DNA from: Haemophilus sputorum CCUG 13788
GTDB taxonomy: Bacteria; Pseudomonadota; Gammaproteobacteria; Enterobacterales; Pasteurellaceae
Length of the DNA stretch: 64,000 nt
NCBI RefSeq assembly: GCF_000238795.1
Contig: NZ_AFNK01000071.1
Location: 124,001-188,000 of the forward strand
Direction: 5' to 3'
In this document: piece after piece, positions 8,627 through 19,427 of the stretch
How positions within the stretch are numbered: position 1 is the stretch's first letter
Layout of the letters: every line of letters begins with the position of its first letter
The notes under the pieces: generated by a model
What the model was told of the DNA's origin: nothing
The model's input: the letters and a program-made list of their open reading frames with translations, nothing else
Databases searched by the model: none
Program-made: the position numbers and the translations under genes

Positions 8627-8653
8627 CACCCGCTCAAGATTGATACGGGCGTT
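8624..8653 (-). terminator. Terminator of cvpA-purF
   Basis: On the minus strand AACGCCCG pairs with CGGGTGTT (8 bp with one G-T pair) and is followed by TTTTG. It begins 23 bp beyond the purF stop. Its tail overlaps the solo IS end. Confidence 0.6.
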
Positions 8654-8676
8654 GTTATTTAAGGCTAATACAATAA

Positions 8677-10200
8677 TTAGTTAGAACTAATATTATGCAT
8701 TTCTAGATTAGCTGATTGTGCAGCTAATTTTGCTTTAGCGTTGTCATTTCTCGCTGAGGCAATTGCACTCAAATAAGTTTCATCAATATCACCCGTAATA
8801 TATTCGCCGGTAAAGACAGAAGCATCGAACTGCTTAATCGCTGGATTTTCTAATTGAACAGATTTAATCAATGCAGATAAATCTTGGAAAATTAGTTTAT
8901 CAACGCCAATCATTTGAGCAATTTCATCTACATTACGTTTATAAGCAACTAATTCTTCACTAGTTGGCATATCAATGCCATAAACATTAGGATAACGAAT
9001 TTCTGGAGCTGCTGAGGCAAAATACACTTTTTTCGCGCCTGCCGCTCTTGCCATTTCGACGATTTGCTCCGACGTTGTTCCACGAACAATAGAATCATCA
9101 ACTAATAAAACATTTTTGCCTTTAAATTCAGCCGAAATTGGGTTGAGTTTACGGCGTACGGAGCTCTTACGCTGCTCTTGCCCTGGCATAATAAAGGTTC
9201 TTGCAACATAGCGGTTTTTTACAAAACCTTGGCGATATGGCTTATATAATACATTTGCAATGCGCACAGCAATGTCGTTTGAAGTTTCAGGAATTGGGAT
9301 AACAACATCAATTTCATCAATCATGCGCCCCCACTCTTTTTTGATTTTTTCACCCAACATTTCTCCCATATGCACACGTGATGCATAGACAGAAACGCCA
9401 TCAATAACCGAGTCTGGACGGGCAAAATACACAAATTCGAAAATACACGGATTTAGTTTCGGATCTTCTGCACAACTAGCAGAATATAATTCACCATCAA
9501 AGGTAATGTAGATCGCCTCACCAGGTTGCACATCACGCACAAACTCAAAACCTACAATATCTAACGCGACACTTTCAGAGGCAAACATATATTCCACTTT
9601 GCCATCTACTTCACGTTTGCCTAACACTAATGGTCGAATTCCAAATGGATCACGAAATGCAATCATTCCATGGCCAATGACCATCGCAATACAGGCATAA
9701 GCGCCTTTAATTGTTTTATTCGTTTGACGAACCGTTTCGAAAATATTTTCAGGAGTAAGGTGGTTGGTAGGATATTGATCAAGATAGTGTGCAAAAATGT
9801 TGAGTAAAGCTTCAGAATCAGAATTGGTATTAACATGGCGGCGAGCTTCTTTAAAAAGATGCTCTTTAAGTTCAGCGCTGTTAGTTAAATTCCCATTATG
9901 CACTAACGTTAAACCGAATGGTGAATTTACATAGAATGGTTGTGCTTCTGATGCACTAGAAGAGCCTGCTGTGGGATAGCGCACATGCCCAATACCTGCA
10001 TTACCTTGCAGTCTAAGCATATGTTCTTGTCTGAATACTTCACTTACCAAGCCATTTGATTTTCGTAAACGAAAACAGTTTCCAGCGTCAATGGTAACGA
10101 TACCTGCGGCATCTTGCCCCCGATGTTGAAGTAGTGTTAACCCATCATAAAGAGCCTGATTAACAGGCGAATGCCCGATAATACCAACAATGCCGCACAT
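8677..10200 (-). CDS. purF: Amidophosphoribosyltransferase
   Basis: First committed enzyme of purine synthesis; it makes phosphoribosylamine from PRPP and glutamine. The protein has 507 aa. The N-terminal class-II glutamine amidotransferase domain uses Cys2 as nucleophile ([10 protein letters not shown]). The phosphoribosyltransferase domain has the PRPP loop [13 protein letters not shown] at about residues 365-377. An AGAGGT ribosome-binding site lies before the start. It is cotranscribed with cvpA, 13 bp upstream, from a promoter region with a PurR operator. Confidence 0.97.
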   Translation of the reverse strand: MCGIVGIIGHSPVNQALYDGLTLLQHRGQDAAGIVTIDAGNCFRLRKSNGLVSEVFRQEHMLRLQGNAGIGHVRYPTAGSSSASEAQPFYVNSPFGLTLVHNGNLTNSAELKEHLFKEARRHVNTNSDSEALLNIFAHYLDQYPTNHLTPENIFETVRQTNKTIKGAYACIAMVIGHGMIAFRDPFGIRPLVLGKREVDGKVEYMFASESVALDIVGFEFVRDVQPGEAIYITFDGELYSASCAEDPKLNPCIFEFVYFARPDSVIDGVSVYASRVHMGEMLGEKIKKEWGRMIDEIDVVIPIPETSNDIAVRIANVLYKPYRQGFVKNRYVARTFIMPGQEQRKSSVRRKLNPISAEFKGKNVLLVDDSIVRGTTSEQIVEMARAAGAKKVYFASAAPEIRYPNVYGIDMPTSEELVAYKRNVDEIAQMIGVDKLIFQDLSALIKSVQLENPAIKQFDASVFTGEYITGDIDETYLSAIASARNDNAKAKLAAQSANLEMHNISSN

Positions 10201-10213
10201 AATAAATTACCTC

Positions 10214-10720
10214 TTAGTTAGTCGTTTTTAAGAAACTCGAATTGGCTTGTAGCTGTTCAAAAAACCATTTCACAATAAAATCAAAGTGAGGAATCAATTT
10301 TGATTCCGTCCATAATTCGTTTTGGTTGATAGAAGTGAAGGTATCTGCAAAGAATAAAAGCGCTGCAACAATCAATACGCCACGCAATACGCCAAAAGCA
10401 CCGCCTAAAATTCGGTCTGTAGTCGAAAGTACGCCTGTCATATCCACCATTTTTTGCAATAAACCACTAATAATGCCGCAAACAATTAAGGTGATAATAA
10501 ATAAAATTGCCGCAGCTACGCCATTACGTAAAAATTCAGAATTTTGCAAATACACGGAATTAATCTGTGCTAAATAGCTGCTAAGATAAGGATAGAAGCT
10601 ACTTGCTATCCAAAATGCAATAATCCAGCCACCTAGTGAAAGTGCTTCGCTAACGAAACCACGCCATAGGCTCACTAAGATAGAAAATGCAATAATTCCG
10701 ATGATAATAATATCAACCAT
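10214..10720 (-). CDS. cvpA: Colicin V production family membrane protein
   Basis: Inner-membrane protein of the CvpA family with about four hydrophobic segments in 168 aa. The start at 10720 (MVDIIIIGIIAFSILVSLWRGF) is chosen because AGAGG lies at the right distance. The frame could extend to 10783, but that part crosses the PUR operator and is not coding. cvpA-purF is the usual gammaproteobacterial pair. The molecular role is still poorly defined; the family is linked to colicin V export and envelope stress. Confidence 0.92.
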   Translation of the reverse strand: MVDIIIIGIIAFSILVSLWRGFVSEALSLGGWIIAFWIASSFYPYLSSYLAQINSVYLQNSEFLRNGVAAAILFIITLIVCGIISGLLQKMVDMTGVLSTTDRILGGAFGVLRGVLIVAALLFFADTFTSINQNELWTESKLIPHFDFIVKWFFEQLQANSSFLKTTN

Positions 10721-10760
10721 AAAAACCTCTATGGGCAAAACAGCCCCTATTCTACAAAAA

Positions 10761-10776
10761 AAGAAAACGTTTGCGT
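10761..10776 (-). promoter_or_regulatory. PurR operator (PUR box) of cvpA-purF
   Basis: On the minus strand ACGCAAACGTTTTCTT matches every fixed position of the E. coli PUR-box consensus ANGCAANCGNTTNCNT. It lies 40 bp before the cvpA start, where PurR would block transcription when hypoxanthine or guanine is present. The purR gene is in this window at 20033-21049. Confidence 0.9.
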
Positions 10777-10846
10777 AGAGCAAACACCATAAAAATACAA
10801 TAATTTAACAAGCGGTCTGATTTTACTAAAATTTTACCAATATACT

Positions 10847-11314
10847 TTAATCAGCCTCTACTTGGTAACCCTCATCTGCTTGTGTCGGTGCATTTGCACC
10901 TGCTTTTGCTAATTCATCGCAAATTTCGTTTTCACGATGCCCAGCGTGCCCTTTTACCCAACACCATTCAATTTGATGGCGTCGAATTTCACTATCAAGC
11001 TGTTGCCATAAATCTTGGTTTTTGACAGACTTACCATTTGCCGTTTTCCACCCTTTCTGCTTCCAGCTAAAAATCCATTGTGTGATGCCATTTTTCATAT
11101 ATTGGCTATCAGAATGTAACTGAACATGGCAAGATTCTTTTAGCCGTTGTAAGGCAATAATGACCGCCCGAAGTTCCATTCGATTATTGGTCGTTTGAAA
11201 ATACCCTTGGCTGAGTGTTTTTTCATGTCCCTGATAGCGCAGCAAAATCCCAATACCTCCCGGCCCTGGGTTGCCTAAACAAGACCCATCAGTAAAAATT
11301 TCAACCTGCTTCAT
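10847..11314 (-). CDS. rnhA: Ribonuclease HI
   Basis: Cleaves the RNA strand of RNA-DNA hybrids, for example R-loops. It has 155 aa, the usual length. The four carboxylates of the metal site are all present: Asp9 ([11 protein letters not shown]), Glu47 (NNRMELRA), Asp69 (HSDSQY) and Asp133 (ENEICDELA). It starts 8 bp after the mnmC stop on the same strand, so the two probably form one transcript. Confidence 0.97.
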   Translation of the reverse strand: MKQVEIFTDGSCLGNPGPGGIGILLRYQGHEKTLSQGYFQTTNNRMELRAVIIALQRLKESCHVQLHSDSQYMKNGITQWIFSWKQKGWKTANGKSVKNQDLWQQLDSEIRRHQIEWCWVKGHAGHRENEICDELAKAGANAPTQADEGYQVEAD

Positions 11315-11322
11315 TTGCCCTC

Positions 11323-13329
11323 TTACTCATCTAATTTACTGCCTTTTAATAATTTTCTCATCCAAGCACGATTAGGTGATAACATCCGCCAAATATCGTC
11401 CCCCATCGGAATCGGCTCTCGACAAATTAACCCAGCTAACATTTCCGCTAATAGTGGAGCGGTAGTTAAGCCGCGCGATCCCAGCCCGTTAATGAGATAC
11501 AGATTAGTAAAATTTTTAGCATTTTCAACCGCTTGTTTGCGACGAAGTGCATTGTACAGGTTCGCATATTGCTGTTTTTGTGCCACATAATCCGGCACTG
11601 CCCCCACAATCGGTAATCGATCACGCAATGCTGCACGAACACCTTGTTTCGCCCAATTTGCGGATAAATCAATATTTTTCGTCCAATCGCAAGCGGTCAT
11701 ATTTTGCTGTAATTTTGCTAAATTCTCGTGATGTTCGCTCAATGAAAAATGGCGTTCATCATTATTACGCACATGGCTAGCACCTAAACAATGCATATTC
11801 TCTGCTGAAACTGGCGTTAAATAACCATCATAACAAACCACACACTGTAGTTTTTGTAAATCTGGCGTTGTTGGAATCTGACTAACTTGCCCACGAACCG
11901 GGTAAAGCGGAATACCTTTACTTTGTTCAAATGCCATCAGACCATTGCCATTTGTTAGCACCAAAATATCATGCGCATAATCTTGGTTTTGCCACTGCCA
12001 ATGCCACTGACCATCACGGAAAATAGGGGATTTAACTTCGTGATTAAAGACAATTTTTAGTCCTTGACGAATCAAATAATCGAAACCATTTTTAACTAAT
12101 TGATGTGGTGAAAGCCAGCCCCCCTCAGCAATAAATGCCCCACCATCTTGTACTGGTAAACCGATTCTTTCACTTAAGGTTTTTGCTGTGCAAAGTTCAA
12201 ATAAATTCGAATCATCAATTTGTTTGGCTATTTTCGCTAATTTCAGCGCGGTTTTCTCGTTATACGCCATTAACGCAACGCCAGTTAAGCCCTGTTCAAA
12301 TTGAATTTTCGGTGAAAGCTGTTTTAAGCGCTGCAATGCATAATCAAAACTATGAATATAAAAACGCACATTGCGTTCATCATCATCACTTAGCTGTGGA
12401 TAAATAGCGCCTTGTAAATTCCCTGATGCATTCATTGCAACGTCAGGATCCTTACAATATAGTGTGACTTTTTTCCCTCGTTCTAATAAAGAAAGCGCCA
12501 AAAATAAACTCGCCACACCACCACCAACTAAAGCAATATCATCGCTATTTTGCGTTATTTCTGTATAGAAATATGGATAACTCGGCGCTTGGTGTTCTGC
12601 CGTTAATGGTTTCTGCCCCCACAGCATTTCTCTTTTTTTACCGAATCCTTTACGTTTGAATACGTCAAATCCTGCCGCGACTAATCCTTTTCTTACCTTA
12701 CTTGCTGCAGTAAAGGTTGCAAAGGTTCCGCCATTTCGACTTAATCGAAACATTTGCTGGTAAAGATTTTCTTGCCACATTTCTGGATTTTTATCAGGCG
12801 AAAAACCATCTAAAAACCATGCATCAATTTCGCCTTGATAGAAATCACCTAATTGCGGTAGATTTTCTGCCAACTCACCAAACCAGAGATCTAAATAAAC
12901 TTCATTAAAATGATAGCGCTGGCAACCAGTTTGGCGTGGACGCCAAACGTCAACCAACTTTTCTGAAAGCACTGAAAATTGCGGATAAGATTGATGTATT
13001 TGAGCTAATTGCACCGAAGTAAGCGGAAATTTTTCAAAAGAGATGAAATATAAACGCTTTAAAGGATTATTTGGATACGCTTGGCGAAATTGTTGAAATT
13101 TCTCTGCAACGGCAAGAAAATTTAAACTAGTGCCAAATCCAGTTTCCGCAATAACAAAAGCCGCTTGCTGGCAAGCTAACCAGCGTTCCCAAAGTTGGTT
13201 GCCTTCTTGAAAAACATAATAGCTTTCTGCCAAACCATCTTGGCTTGAAAAATAAATATCGTCAAAAACGGTCGAAACCGGTGTATTTTGAGCATTAAAA
13301 TCTAATGTGGCGAAAGTAAGCTTTTGCAT
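11323..13329 (-). CDS. mnmC: Bifunctional tRNA (mnm5s2U34) modification enzyme MnmC
   Basis: Converts cmnm5s2U to nm5s2U and then methylates it to mnm5s2U at the wobble base of tRNAs. It has 668 aa. The N-terminal methyltransferase domain (about 1-240) contains [14 protein letters not shown] and [14 protein letters not shown]. The C-terminal FAD-dependent oxidase domain begins near [21 protein letters not shown]. The start at 13329 ([12 protein letters not shown]) matches the family; the frame extends upstream to 13365, but that stretch overlaps a terminator tail. An exact USS lies at 11528-11536. Confidence 0.95.
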   Translation of the reverse strand: MQKLTFATLDFNAQNTPVSTVFDDIYFSSQDGLAESYYVFQEGNQLWERWLACQQAAFVIAETGFGTSLNFLAVAEKFQQFRQAYPNNPLKRLYFISFEKFPLTSVQLAQIHQSYPQFSVLSEKLVDVWRPRQTGCQRYHFNEVYLDLWFGELAENLPQLGDFYQGEIDAWFLDGFSPDKNPEMWQENLYQQMFRLSRNGGTFATFTAASKVRKGLVAAGFDVFKRKGFGKKREMLWGQKPLTAEHQAPSYPYFYTEITQNSDDIALVGGGVASLFLALSLLERGKKVTLYCKDPDVAMNASGNLQGAIYPQLSDDDERNVRFYIHSFDYALQRLKQLSPKIQFEQGLTGVALMAYNEKTALKLAKIAKQIDDSNLFELCTAKTLSERIGLPVQDGGAFIAEGGWLSPHQLVKNGFDYLIRQGLKIVFNHEVKSPIFRDGQWHWQWQNQDYAHDILVLTNGNGLMAFEQSKGIPLYPVRGQVSQIPTTPDLQKLQCVVCYDGYLTPVSAENMHCLGASHVRNNDERHFSLSEHHENLAKLQQNMTACDWTKNIDLSANWAKQGVRAALRDRLPIVGAVPDYVAQKQQYANLYNALRRKQAVENAKNFTNLYLINGLGSRGLTTAPLLAEMLAGLICREPIPMGDDIWRMLSPNRAWMRKLLKGSKLDE

Positions 13330-13350
13330 AAAAGAAATTAGGGTTATAAA

Positions 13351-13380
13351 AAAGAAAAGGCACAAGTTTCTGCTTGTGCC
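13351..13380 (-). terminator. Terminator of the 26-codon membrane peptide gene
   Basis: On the minus strand GGCACAAG (from 13380) pairs perfectly with CTTGTGCC (to 13359) around a 6-nt loop and is followed by TTTTCTTTTTT. It ends the small transcript before mnmC. Confidence 0.85.
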
Positions 13381-13398
13381 ATCTACCGAAGCTTTTTA

Positions 13399-13479
13399 TT
13401 AGAAAATGAGTGATGCGAATAAAACGATCATACCTAATGAAAAAGCCACTGTTAAAATGGTATAACCTAAAGTACCCAT
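13399..13479 (-). CDS. 26-aa single-span membrane peptide (unlisted small ORF)
   Basis: I do not recognise this gene. The minus strand encodes 26 residues: MGTLGYTILTVAFSLGMIVL followed by FASLIF, then TAA. Nearly the whole peptide is one hydrophobic helix with no charged residue. Support for a real gene is contextual. A strong AAAGAGG Shine-Dalgarno lies 5 bp before the ATG, a good sigma-70 promoter (13516-13544) lies upstream, and a perfect hairpin terminator lies downstream, so it forms its own unit between hemA and mnmC. It has the size of small inner-membrane proteins such as YnhF, but I cannot show homology. It may modulate a membrane complex. Confidence 0.75.
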   Translation of the reverse strand: MGTLGYTILTVAFSLGMIVLFASLIF

Positions 13480-13515
13480 AAGAACCTCTTTGTCAATTTA
13501 AAAAAATACGCCTTG

Positions 13516-13544
13516 ATTATACTCAAAATTATTGAGCAAACCAA
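13516..13544 (-). promoter_or_regulatory. Sigma-70 promoter of the 26-codon gene
   Basis: On the minus strand -35 TTGGTT (13539-13544) and -10 TATAAT (13516-13521) are separated by 17 bp. The spacer contains the inverted repeat CTCAA-N5-TTGAG, which could be an operator. The -10 lies 37 bp before the start codon. Confidence 0.7.
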
Positions 13545-13568
13545 GTTTTCCAGCATAGCTGAAATAAA

Positions 13569-14879
13569 TTATTCTGCCTCAATTTTTAAAGCTTGAGAAA
13601 AACTTTGCAATCCTTTTGAATTCCCTGCTTTTGCCATACTTTGTAACGCTTGTGTTGGCGTATGTAATAAGCTGTTTGTCAGTTTATAACTTAATTCATG
13701 CAATACTTTTTCACTATCTTGCCCTTGTTGTAGCGCTTGGATAGCTTTTGCTAATAATTGCTGACGAAGTTGTTCTGCATCTTGGCGATAACGCTTAATT
13801 AAATCGCTTGATTGTTGTTGCTTCAACCAAACAAAAAATGCTTTACACTCTTCATCTACAATATCTGCCGCTTGTTTTGCTGCTAACTCACGTTGGGCTA
13901 AGTTGCGTTGGATAATATTTTGCAGATCGTCCACGCTATAAGCATATACTGAATCTAATTCACCCGCGTTTTCATCAATATCACGAGGGACCGCAATATC
14001 AATCAGCAATAAAGGATCATATTGGCGCTGCTTTTGGGCAATTTCGACCATTTCTTTACTAATCAACACATCTGGGCTACCCGTTGAGCTAATAACCACA
14101 TCAGCTTGATTTAATCCTAACTGCATGGCACTTAGTGAAAGGATTTGCATTGGCGTTTCAAGTTTTTCTGCCAACATTTCAGCACGAACATGAGTACGGT
14201 TGGCCACCATAATATTTTTTGCGCCATGTTGAATTAAATAGCGCGCAACAAGCTCAATAGTTTCACCTGCACCAACTAATAAAAAACGTAATTTATCAAA
14301 ACGATCAAAAATTTGGCGAGCTAACCCACAGGCTGCATAAGCTACAGACACCGCACTCGCACCAATTTCTGTTTCTGAACGGACACGCTTTGCCGTGGAG
14401 AATGTCCGTTGGAATAAACGAGATAATTTAGTTGAAATGCTTTGGTGTTGAGAAGCATAAAAAGCTTCACTAAATTGATAAGCCTGTTTTACTTGTCCAA
14501 GGATTTGGGGTTCACCTAAAATTAAAGAATCCAATCCACAAGCTACACTCATTAAATGACGAGCAGCTTCTAAATTCTGTTTAAAATAAATGCATTCACG
14601 TAATTCACTTTCACTGATTTGGTGAATTTCCGCGAACCATTTTAAACACTGCTCTCGCCAGCTTTGGTTATCAATATGATCTTCTTGAGGCGTAATATTT
14701 GGCTGATGGAAATAAAGCTCTGTACGGTTGCAGGTCGATAAGATCACCACACTTTCTGCCAACGCTCTTTCTTGAATTTGCATAAACGCAAGTTGGCGTT
14801 TGATATCATCAAACGCCACTTTTCCCCGCACATCAACAGATGCGGTTTTATGGTTAATGCCAAGTGCTAATATGGTCAT
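13569..14879 (-). CDS. hemA: Glutamyl-tRNA reductase
   Basis: Reduces glutamyl-tRNA to glutamate-1-semialdehyde, the first step of C5-pathway tetrapyrrole synthesis. The protein has 436 aa. The catalytic cysteine is in [14 protein letters not shown] near residue 50, preceded by the start motif [17 protein letters not shown]. The NADPH domain is [16 protein letters not shown] and a C-terminal dimerisation helix follows. It is divergent from leuS across a 258-bp gap that must hold both promoters. A free-standing hemA shows that this organism at least has the first enzyme of haem synthesis. Confidence 0.96.
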   Translation of the reverse strand: MTILALGINHKTASVDVRGKVAFDDIKRQLAFMQIQERALAESVVILSTCNRTELYFHQPNITPQEDHIDNQSWREQCLKWFAEIHQISESELRECIYFKQNLEAARHLMSVACGLDSLILGEPQILGQVKQAYQFSEAFYASQHQSISTKLSRLFQRTFSTAKRVRSETEIGASAVSVAYAACGLARQIFDRFDKLRFLLVGAGETIELVARYLIQHGAKNIMVANRTHVRAEMLAEKLETPMQILSLSAMQLGLNQADVVISSTGSPDVLISKEMVEIAQKQRQYDPLLLIDIAVPRDIDENAGELDSVYAYSVDDLQNIIQRNLAQRELAAKQAADIVDEECKAFFVWLKQQQSSDLIKRYRQDAEQLRQQLLAKAIQALQQGQDSEKVLHELSYKLTNSLLHTPTQALQSMAKAGNSKGLQSFSQALKIEAE

Positions 14880-15137
14880 GTTATCGTCATTCCAGTAAAA
14901 ATAGACTTCTATTCTAGCTAATCAGCTATAAGCACGCAAATAATTGTAAGAGCTGCTTTGATTTATCACAATAAACCACCTAGAAATAGGGATAGAGAAA
15001 AGCTCATTTTTCAGCTTTAGCTGATGAATCATGCAAATTTGCAAACTTTTCGGAAAATCCGACCGCTTACCATTCAAAAAAGCGCGATTTTGCGGTATGA
15101 TTCTCATCATTTTTGCGAACAAACAAGGTTAACATTT

Positions 15138-17726
15138 ATGCAACAACAATATAACCCAAGCCAGATTGAACCCGCTGTTCAACAATATTGGGCTGAAAAT
15201 AAAGTCTTCAAAGCGATCAAAGATACGTCTAAAGAAAAATATTACTGTCTTTCAATGTTCCCTTACCCATCAGGCCGTTTACACATGGGTCACGTGCGTA
15301 ACTACACCATCGGTGATGTGGTTTCTCGTTATCAACGTATGAACGGCAAAAATGTATTACAGCCAATTGGTTGGGATGCATTTGGTTTGCCGGCTGAAGG
15401 TGCTGCAATTAAAAATAAAACTGCACCCGCAAAATGGACTTACGAAAATATCGAATACATGAAAAACCAGCTCAAAATGTTGGGCTTTGGTTATGACTGG
15501 GATCGCGAAATTGCGACTTGCCGTCCAGAATACTACAAATGGGAACAATGGTTCTTCACCGAGCTTTATAAAAAAGGCTTAGTTTATAAAAAAACCTCAA
15601 CTGTAAACTGGTGTCCAAACGATGAAACCGTATTGGCTAACGAACAGGTGCACGAAGGTTGCTGCTGGCGTTGTGACACTCCGGTCGAACAAAAAGAAAT
15701 CCCACAATGGTTTATTAAAATCACTGACTATGCAGAACAATTACTAGGTGGATTAGACCAACTGCCACAATGGCCGGATATGGTAAAAACCATGCAACGT
15801 AACTGGATTGGTCGTTCTGAAGGGGTGGAAATTACATTTGATGTGGCAGATACCGCAGAAAAAGTTGCGGTTTATACCACCCGCCCAGATACTTTCTATG
15901 GTGTGAGCTATTTAGGTATCGCGGCAGCGCACCCATTAGCAGAATTAGCGGCAGAAAAAAATCCTCAATTGGCTGAATTTATCCGTGAAGCGAAAAATGC
16001 CAAAGTGGCCGAAGCAGACCTTGCCACTATGGAGAAAAAAGGGATGGCAACGGGCTTATTCGCTATTCATCCATTAACCGGTGAAAAATTACCAATTTGG
16101 GTCGCGAACTTTGTGTTAATGCACTACGGTACTGGCGCAGTAATGGCGGTTCCAGCACACGACCAACGCGACTTTGAATTTGCTCAAAAATACAATTTGC
16201 CAATTAAACAGGTAATCGCACCGCTTGCAGATGAAGAAATTGATTTAACCAAACAAGCTTTCGTTGAACACGGTAAATTAGTGAACTCTGCTGAGTTTGA
16301 TGGTTTGGATTTTGATGCTGCATTCAACGGTATTGCGGACAAATTAGAAAAATTAGGCGTGGGTAAACGCCAAGTTAACTATCGTTTGCGTGACTGGGGC
16401 GTTTCTCGTCAGCGTTATTGGGGGGCACCAATTCCAATGCTCACCTTACCAAACGGTGAAACTGTGCCAGCACCAATCGAAGATTTACCGATTATTCTGC
16501 CGGAAGATGTGGTCATGGATGGCGTGAAAAGCCCAATTAAAGCGGATCCAAACTGGGCAAAAACCACCTTCAACGGTGAACCTGCATTAAAAGAAACCGA
16601 TACCTTTGATACCTTTATGGAATCATCTTGGTACTACGCGCGCTACACCTCACCAAGCTATGCGGAAGGCATGTTGGATAAAGAGGAAGCGAATTACTGG
16701 TTACCGGTGGATCAATATATCGGCGGTATCGAGCACGCGACAATGCACTTGCTCTACTTCCGTTTCTTCCACAAATTATTGCGTGATGCAGGTTTCGTAA
16801 CGAGCGATGAGCCGGCACAAAAATTATTATGCCAAGGCATGGTATTAGCGGATGCGTTCTACTACACCAGTCCGACTAACGAGCGTATTTGGGTGAGCCC
16901 AACGCAAGTGACCCTTGAGCGTGATGAAAAAGGTCGTATTATCAAAGCAACCGATCCGGAAGGCCGTGAATTGGTGCATACCGGTATGACCAAAATGTCG
17001 AAATCCAAAAACAACGGTATCGACCCACAAGAGATGGTGGAAAAATACGGTGCAGATACTGTGCGTCTATTTATGATGTTCGCGTCTCCTGCAGAAATGA
17101 CGCTTGAATGGCAAGAATCCGGCGTAGAAGGTGCGAAACGTTTCTTAGGCCGTGTATGGAATTTAGTGTATGAATACAGCCAAAATCCTGCAAAAACCGC
17201 TTTAGATGTGACCGCACTTTCTGCAGACCAAAAAGCGCTTCGCCGTGATGTGCATAAAACGATCGCGAAAGTGAGCGATGATATTGGTCGCCGTCAAACC
17301 TTCAATACCGCTATCGCGGCAGTGATGGAGTTAATGAACAAATTAACCCGTGCACCATTAGAAAGCGAACAAGATCGTGCGGTTATGGCAGAAGCATTAA
17401 GCGCTGTAGTACGTATGCTTTACCCTATCACACCACATATCTGCTTTGAATTATGGAAAGCTTTAGGTAACGAAAGCAATATCGACCATGCAGAATGGGT
17501 GAAAGCTGACGAAGCTGCGATGGTAGAAGACGAAAAACTTATCGTGGTACAAGTCAACGGTAAAGTTCGTGGCAAAGTGACTGTTGCAGCTGATGCGGAT
17601 GAAGAAACCGTGAAAACTGTTGCATTTGCAGATGAAAATGTGAAGAAATTTACTGACAATACACAAATCGTGAAAGTGATTTATGTACCAGGTAAATTGT
17701 TAAATGTGGTGGTTAAACCGCAATAA
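15138..17726 (+). CDS. leuS: Leucyl-tRNA synthetase
   Basis: Class I synthetase charging tRNA-Leu, 862 aa. The HIGH motif is in [16 protein letters not shown], the KMSKS motif in [14 protein letters not shown], and a CP1 editing domain with a zinc-like region ([21 protein letters not shown]) lies between. The start at 15138 ([18 protein letters not shown]) follows AAGGTTAAC and matches the family. The frame runs upstream to 15024 but that leader is not family-like. An AAGTGCGGT-type USS lies inside at 17211-17219. It leads a leuS-lptE-holA gene order. Confidence 0.97.
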   Translation: MQQQYNPSQIEPAVQQYWAENKVFKAIKDTSKEKYYCLSMFPYPSGRLHMGHVRNYTIGDVVSRYQRMNGKNVLQPIGWDAFGLPAEGAAIKNKTAPAKWTYENIEYMKNQLKMLGFGYDWDREIATCRPEYYKWEQWFFTELYKKGLVYKKTSTVNWCPNDETVLANEQVHEGCCWRCDTPVEQKEIPQWFIKITDYAEQLLGGLDQLPQWPDMVKTMQRNWIGRSEGVEITFDVADTAEKVAVYTTRPDTFYGVSYLGIAAAHPLAELAAEKNPQLAEFIREAKNAKVAEADLATMEKKGMATGLFAIHPLTGEKLPIWVANFVLMHYGTGAVMAVPAHDQRDFEFAQKYNLPIKQVIAPLADEEIDLTKQAFVEHGKLVNSAEFDGLDFDAAFNGIADKLEKLGVGKRQVNYRLRDWGVSRQRYWGAPIPMLTLPNGETVPAPIEDLPIILPEDVVMDGVKSPIKADPNWAKTTFNGEPALKETDTFDTFMESSWYYARYTSPSYAEGMLDKEEANYWLPVDQYIGGIEHATMHLLYFRFFHKLLRDAGFVTSDEPAQKLLCQGMVLADAFYYTSPTNERIWVSPTQVTLERDEKGRIIKATDPEGRELVHTGMTKMSKSKNNGIDPQEMVEKYGADTVRLFMMFASPAEMTLEWQESGVEGAKRFLGRVWNLVYEYSQNPAKTALDVTALSADQKALRRDVHKTIAKVSDDIGRRQTFNTAIAAVMELMNKLTRAPLESEQDRAVMAEALSAVVRMLYPITPHICFELWKALGNESNIDHAEWVKADEAAMVEDEKLIVVQVNGKVRGKVTVAADADEETVKTVAFADENVKKFTDNTQIVKVIYVPGKLLNVVVKPQ

Positions 17727-17735
17727 TCCATAAAA

Positions 17736-17793
17736 TAACCGCATTTTATTCTAAGCGTTGCATAAAGGACTCTTAAACAAAATAAAGTGCGGT
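17736..17793 (+). terminator. Inverted pair of H. influenzae-type USS after leuS
   Basis: ACCGCATTTTATT (17739 on) and AATAAAGTGCGGT (ending 17793) form a 13-bp stem with one mismatch and a loop of about 30 nt, followed by GAATTTT. Unlike the other hairpins here, it is built from the AAGTGCGGT dialect. It probably ends leuS transcription in part, before lptE. Confidence 0.6.
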
Positions 17794-17813
17794 GAATTTT
17801 ACAGGTAATTTTT

Positions 17814-18320
17814 ATGATGAAATCAATCAAAACGATCTGCTTAGTTGGGGCAACGGTTTTTCTGACCGCTTGTGGATGGCATTTTAAGAATAATGAAATG
17901 TTACCAACTGAATTGCGCACACTAACATTTGAAAGTGCCGATCAACACAGTGATATGTCTCGCGTTCTGCGTAATCAATTACAGCTTAACGACGTAAAAT
18001 TAGTTTCTAGCCAAGACCATGTTGCTAAATTACGTTTAGTTAATGCTTCAAGTGGTAGCAAAGTGGTGTCTGTATTTAAACAGGCTCGCGAGGCAGAAAA
18101 ATTATTAACATTAAATGTACAAGCTGTTGTAGATGTTCCAAACAAAGGTGCTTACCCGCTAGAAGTTTCGGTACACCGTACTTTCTTTGATGACTCTCGT
18201 GCTGCATTAGCAAAATCTGCAGAACAAGAGATGATTATGAAAGATATGTATGAACAAGCTGCACGTCAGTTAATTATTAAAATGACGGGCTTACATCAAG
18301 AACTTCATCAGGCAAAATAA
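17814..18320 (+). CDS. lptE: LPS-assembly lipoprotein LptE
   Basis: Outer-membrane lipoprotein that plugs the LptD barrel and delivers lipopolysaccharide to the cell surface. It has 168 aa. The signal peptide ends in the lipobox LTAC with the lipidated Cys20, then GWHFKNN, the usual LptE start. Identity rests on the signal, size and the conserved leuS-lptE-holA order. The start is one of two adjacent ATGs (17814 or 17817). Confidence 0.93.
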   Translation: MMKSIKTICLVGATVFLTACGWHFKNNEMLPTELRTLTFESADQHSDMSRVLRNQLQLNDVKLVSSQDHVAKLRLVNASSGSKVVSVFKQAREAEKLLTLNVQAVVDVPNKGAYPLEVSVHRTFFDDSRAALAKSAEQEMIMKDMYEQAARQLIIKMTGLHQELHQAK

Positions 18321-18323
18321 CCC

Positions 18324-18349
18324 AATCCCCCATTTTGGGGGATTTTCTT
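18324..18349 (+). terminator. Hairpin terminator between lptE and holA
   Basis: AATCCCCC (18324-18331) pairs perfectly with GGGGGATT (18337-18344) around a 5-nt loop, followed by TTCTT. It starts 3 bp after the lptE stop. The 3' arm contains the only purine-rich stretch before the holA ATG (18356), so the stem may also hide a weak ribosome-binding site. Confidence 0.8.
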
Positions 18350-18355
18350 ATCACT

Positions 18356-19381
18356 ATGCAAAGAATCTTTCCTGAAGCACTCACTTTACAGCTCAACAAA
18401 GTCCTATCACCCTATTATTTACTGACAGGAACCGATTTACTTTTGTTAGATGAAGCGAAAGTGCAAATTATCCAAGCAGCTAGAGAACAAGGTTTTGATG
18501 AAAAAACGGAATTTACCGTGAATCAAGAAACGCCTTGGGACACGCTTTTGGAAAGTGCACAATCTATGGGTTTATTTTTCAATCGCCAGATTATTATTCT
18601 TAATCTGCCTGACAACATCACAACCCAACAGGCTAAACAGCTAGAAACACTCTGTCAGCTCAGCCATTCAGATTTATTATTGATTTTTTGCCTACCAAAA
18701 TGGACAAAAGCACTTGAAAAGCAAAATTGGCTACATCAGATTGATGCGCAAGCCATTCAAGTAAACTGCCAAACGCCCGAAATCAGTAAACTACCTGCTT
18801 GGGTAGGTATGCGTGCAAAGACCTTATCACTTCAAATTGAACTAGAGGCTGTTCAATTGCTCTGTTATAGCTATGAAGGGAATTTATTAGCACTCAAACA
18901 AGCATTACAATTACTTCAATTACATTTTACTGATGGGAAAATCACGCTCAATCGAGCAAAAGAAATTGTTGAGCAATCCGCACAATTTAACCCATTTCAA
19001 TGGGTAGATGCGTTATTAAATGGGAAAATTGCCCGTGCAGAACGTATTCTGGCGCATTTAAAAAATGAAGATGTTCAGCCAGTTATGTTACTACGTATTA
19101 TTCAAAAAGAACTAATGATTCTACTAGAACTGACTCGCTCACCAGCACCTGTTTTACATAGTCAAACACCGCTTTATATTGGTAATTTACGTGCAGAATT
19201 CGACCGCTTGAAAATTTGGCAAAATCGGAGAATGGCTTATCAACAAGCGTGCCAACGCCTAACCTATCAACAACTATATCAACTTATTCAAAAACTTGCT
19301 GAATTAGAACGCCAAGTCAAACAAACCTTCGATGAACAAGTTTGGATAGGATTAGCCCAATTCTCAGCTTTATTTAAATAG
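18356..19381 (+). CDS. holA: DNA polymerase III, delta subunit
   Basis: Clamp-loader subunit that opens the beta sliding clamp. The start at 18356 (MQRIFPEALTLQLNKVLSPYYLLTG) matches HolA proteins; the frame extends to 18335 but that part lies in a hairpin. It has 341 aa. Family features include LLTGTDLLLLDEA, the CYSYEGNLLALKQAL block and FNPFQWVDALLNGK. No good Shine-Dalgarno is present apart from G-rich sequence in the upstream hairpin, in keeping with low expression of this subunit. Confidence 0.95.
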   Translation: MQRIFPEALTLQLNKVLSPYYLLTGTDLLLLDEAKVQIIQAAREQGFDEKTEFTVNQETPWDTLLESAQSMGLFFNRQIIILNLPDNITTQQAKQLETLCQLSHSDLLLIFCLPKWTKALEKQNWLHQIDAQAIQVNCQTPEISKLPAWVGMRAKTLSLQIELEAVQLLCYSYEGNLLALKQALQLLQLHFTDGKITLNRAKEIVEQSAQFNPFQWVDALLNGKIARAERILAHLKNEDVQPVMLLRIIQKELMILLELTRSPAPVLHSQTPLYIGNLRAEFDRLKIWQNRRMAYQQACQRLTYQQLYQLIQKLAELERQVKQTFDEQVWIGLAQFSALFK

Positions 19382-19411
19382 AAAACCTAGCCATTTGGCT
19401 AGGTTTTCTTT
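19381..19411. terminator. Bidirectional terminator between holA and dedA
   Basis: A perfect 12-bp stem GAAAACCTAGCC/GGCTAGGTTTTC with an ATTT loop has A/T-rich tails on both sides. It lies between convergent genes and can end both transcripts. Confidence 0.88.
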
Positions 19412-19427
19412 CATATTAAATTTGGTT

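Noticed and set aside
14880-15137. Extra gene in the hemA-leuS gap
   Set aside because: The frames here (for example 14922-15122 minus) lack ribosome-binding sites and overlap the divergent promoters.
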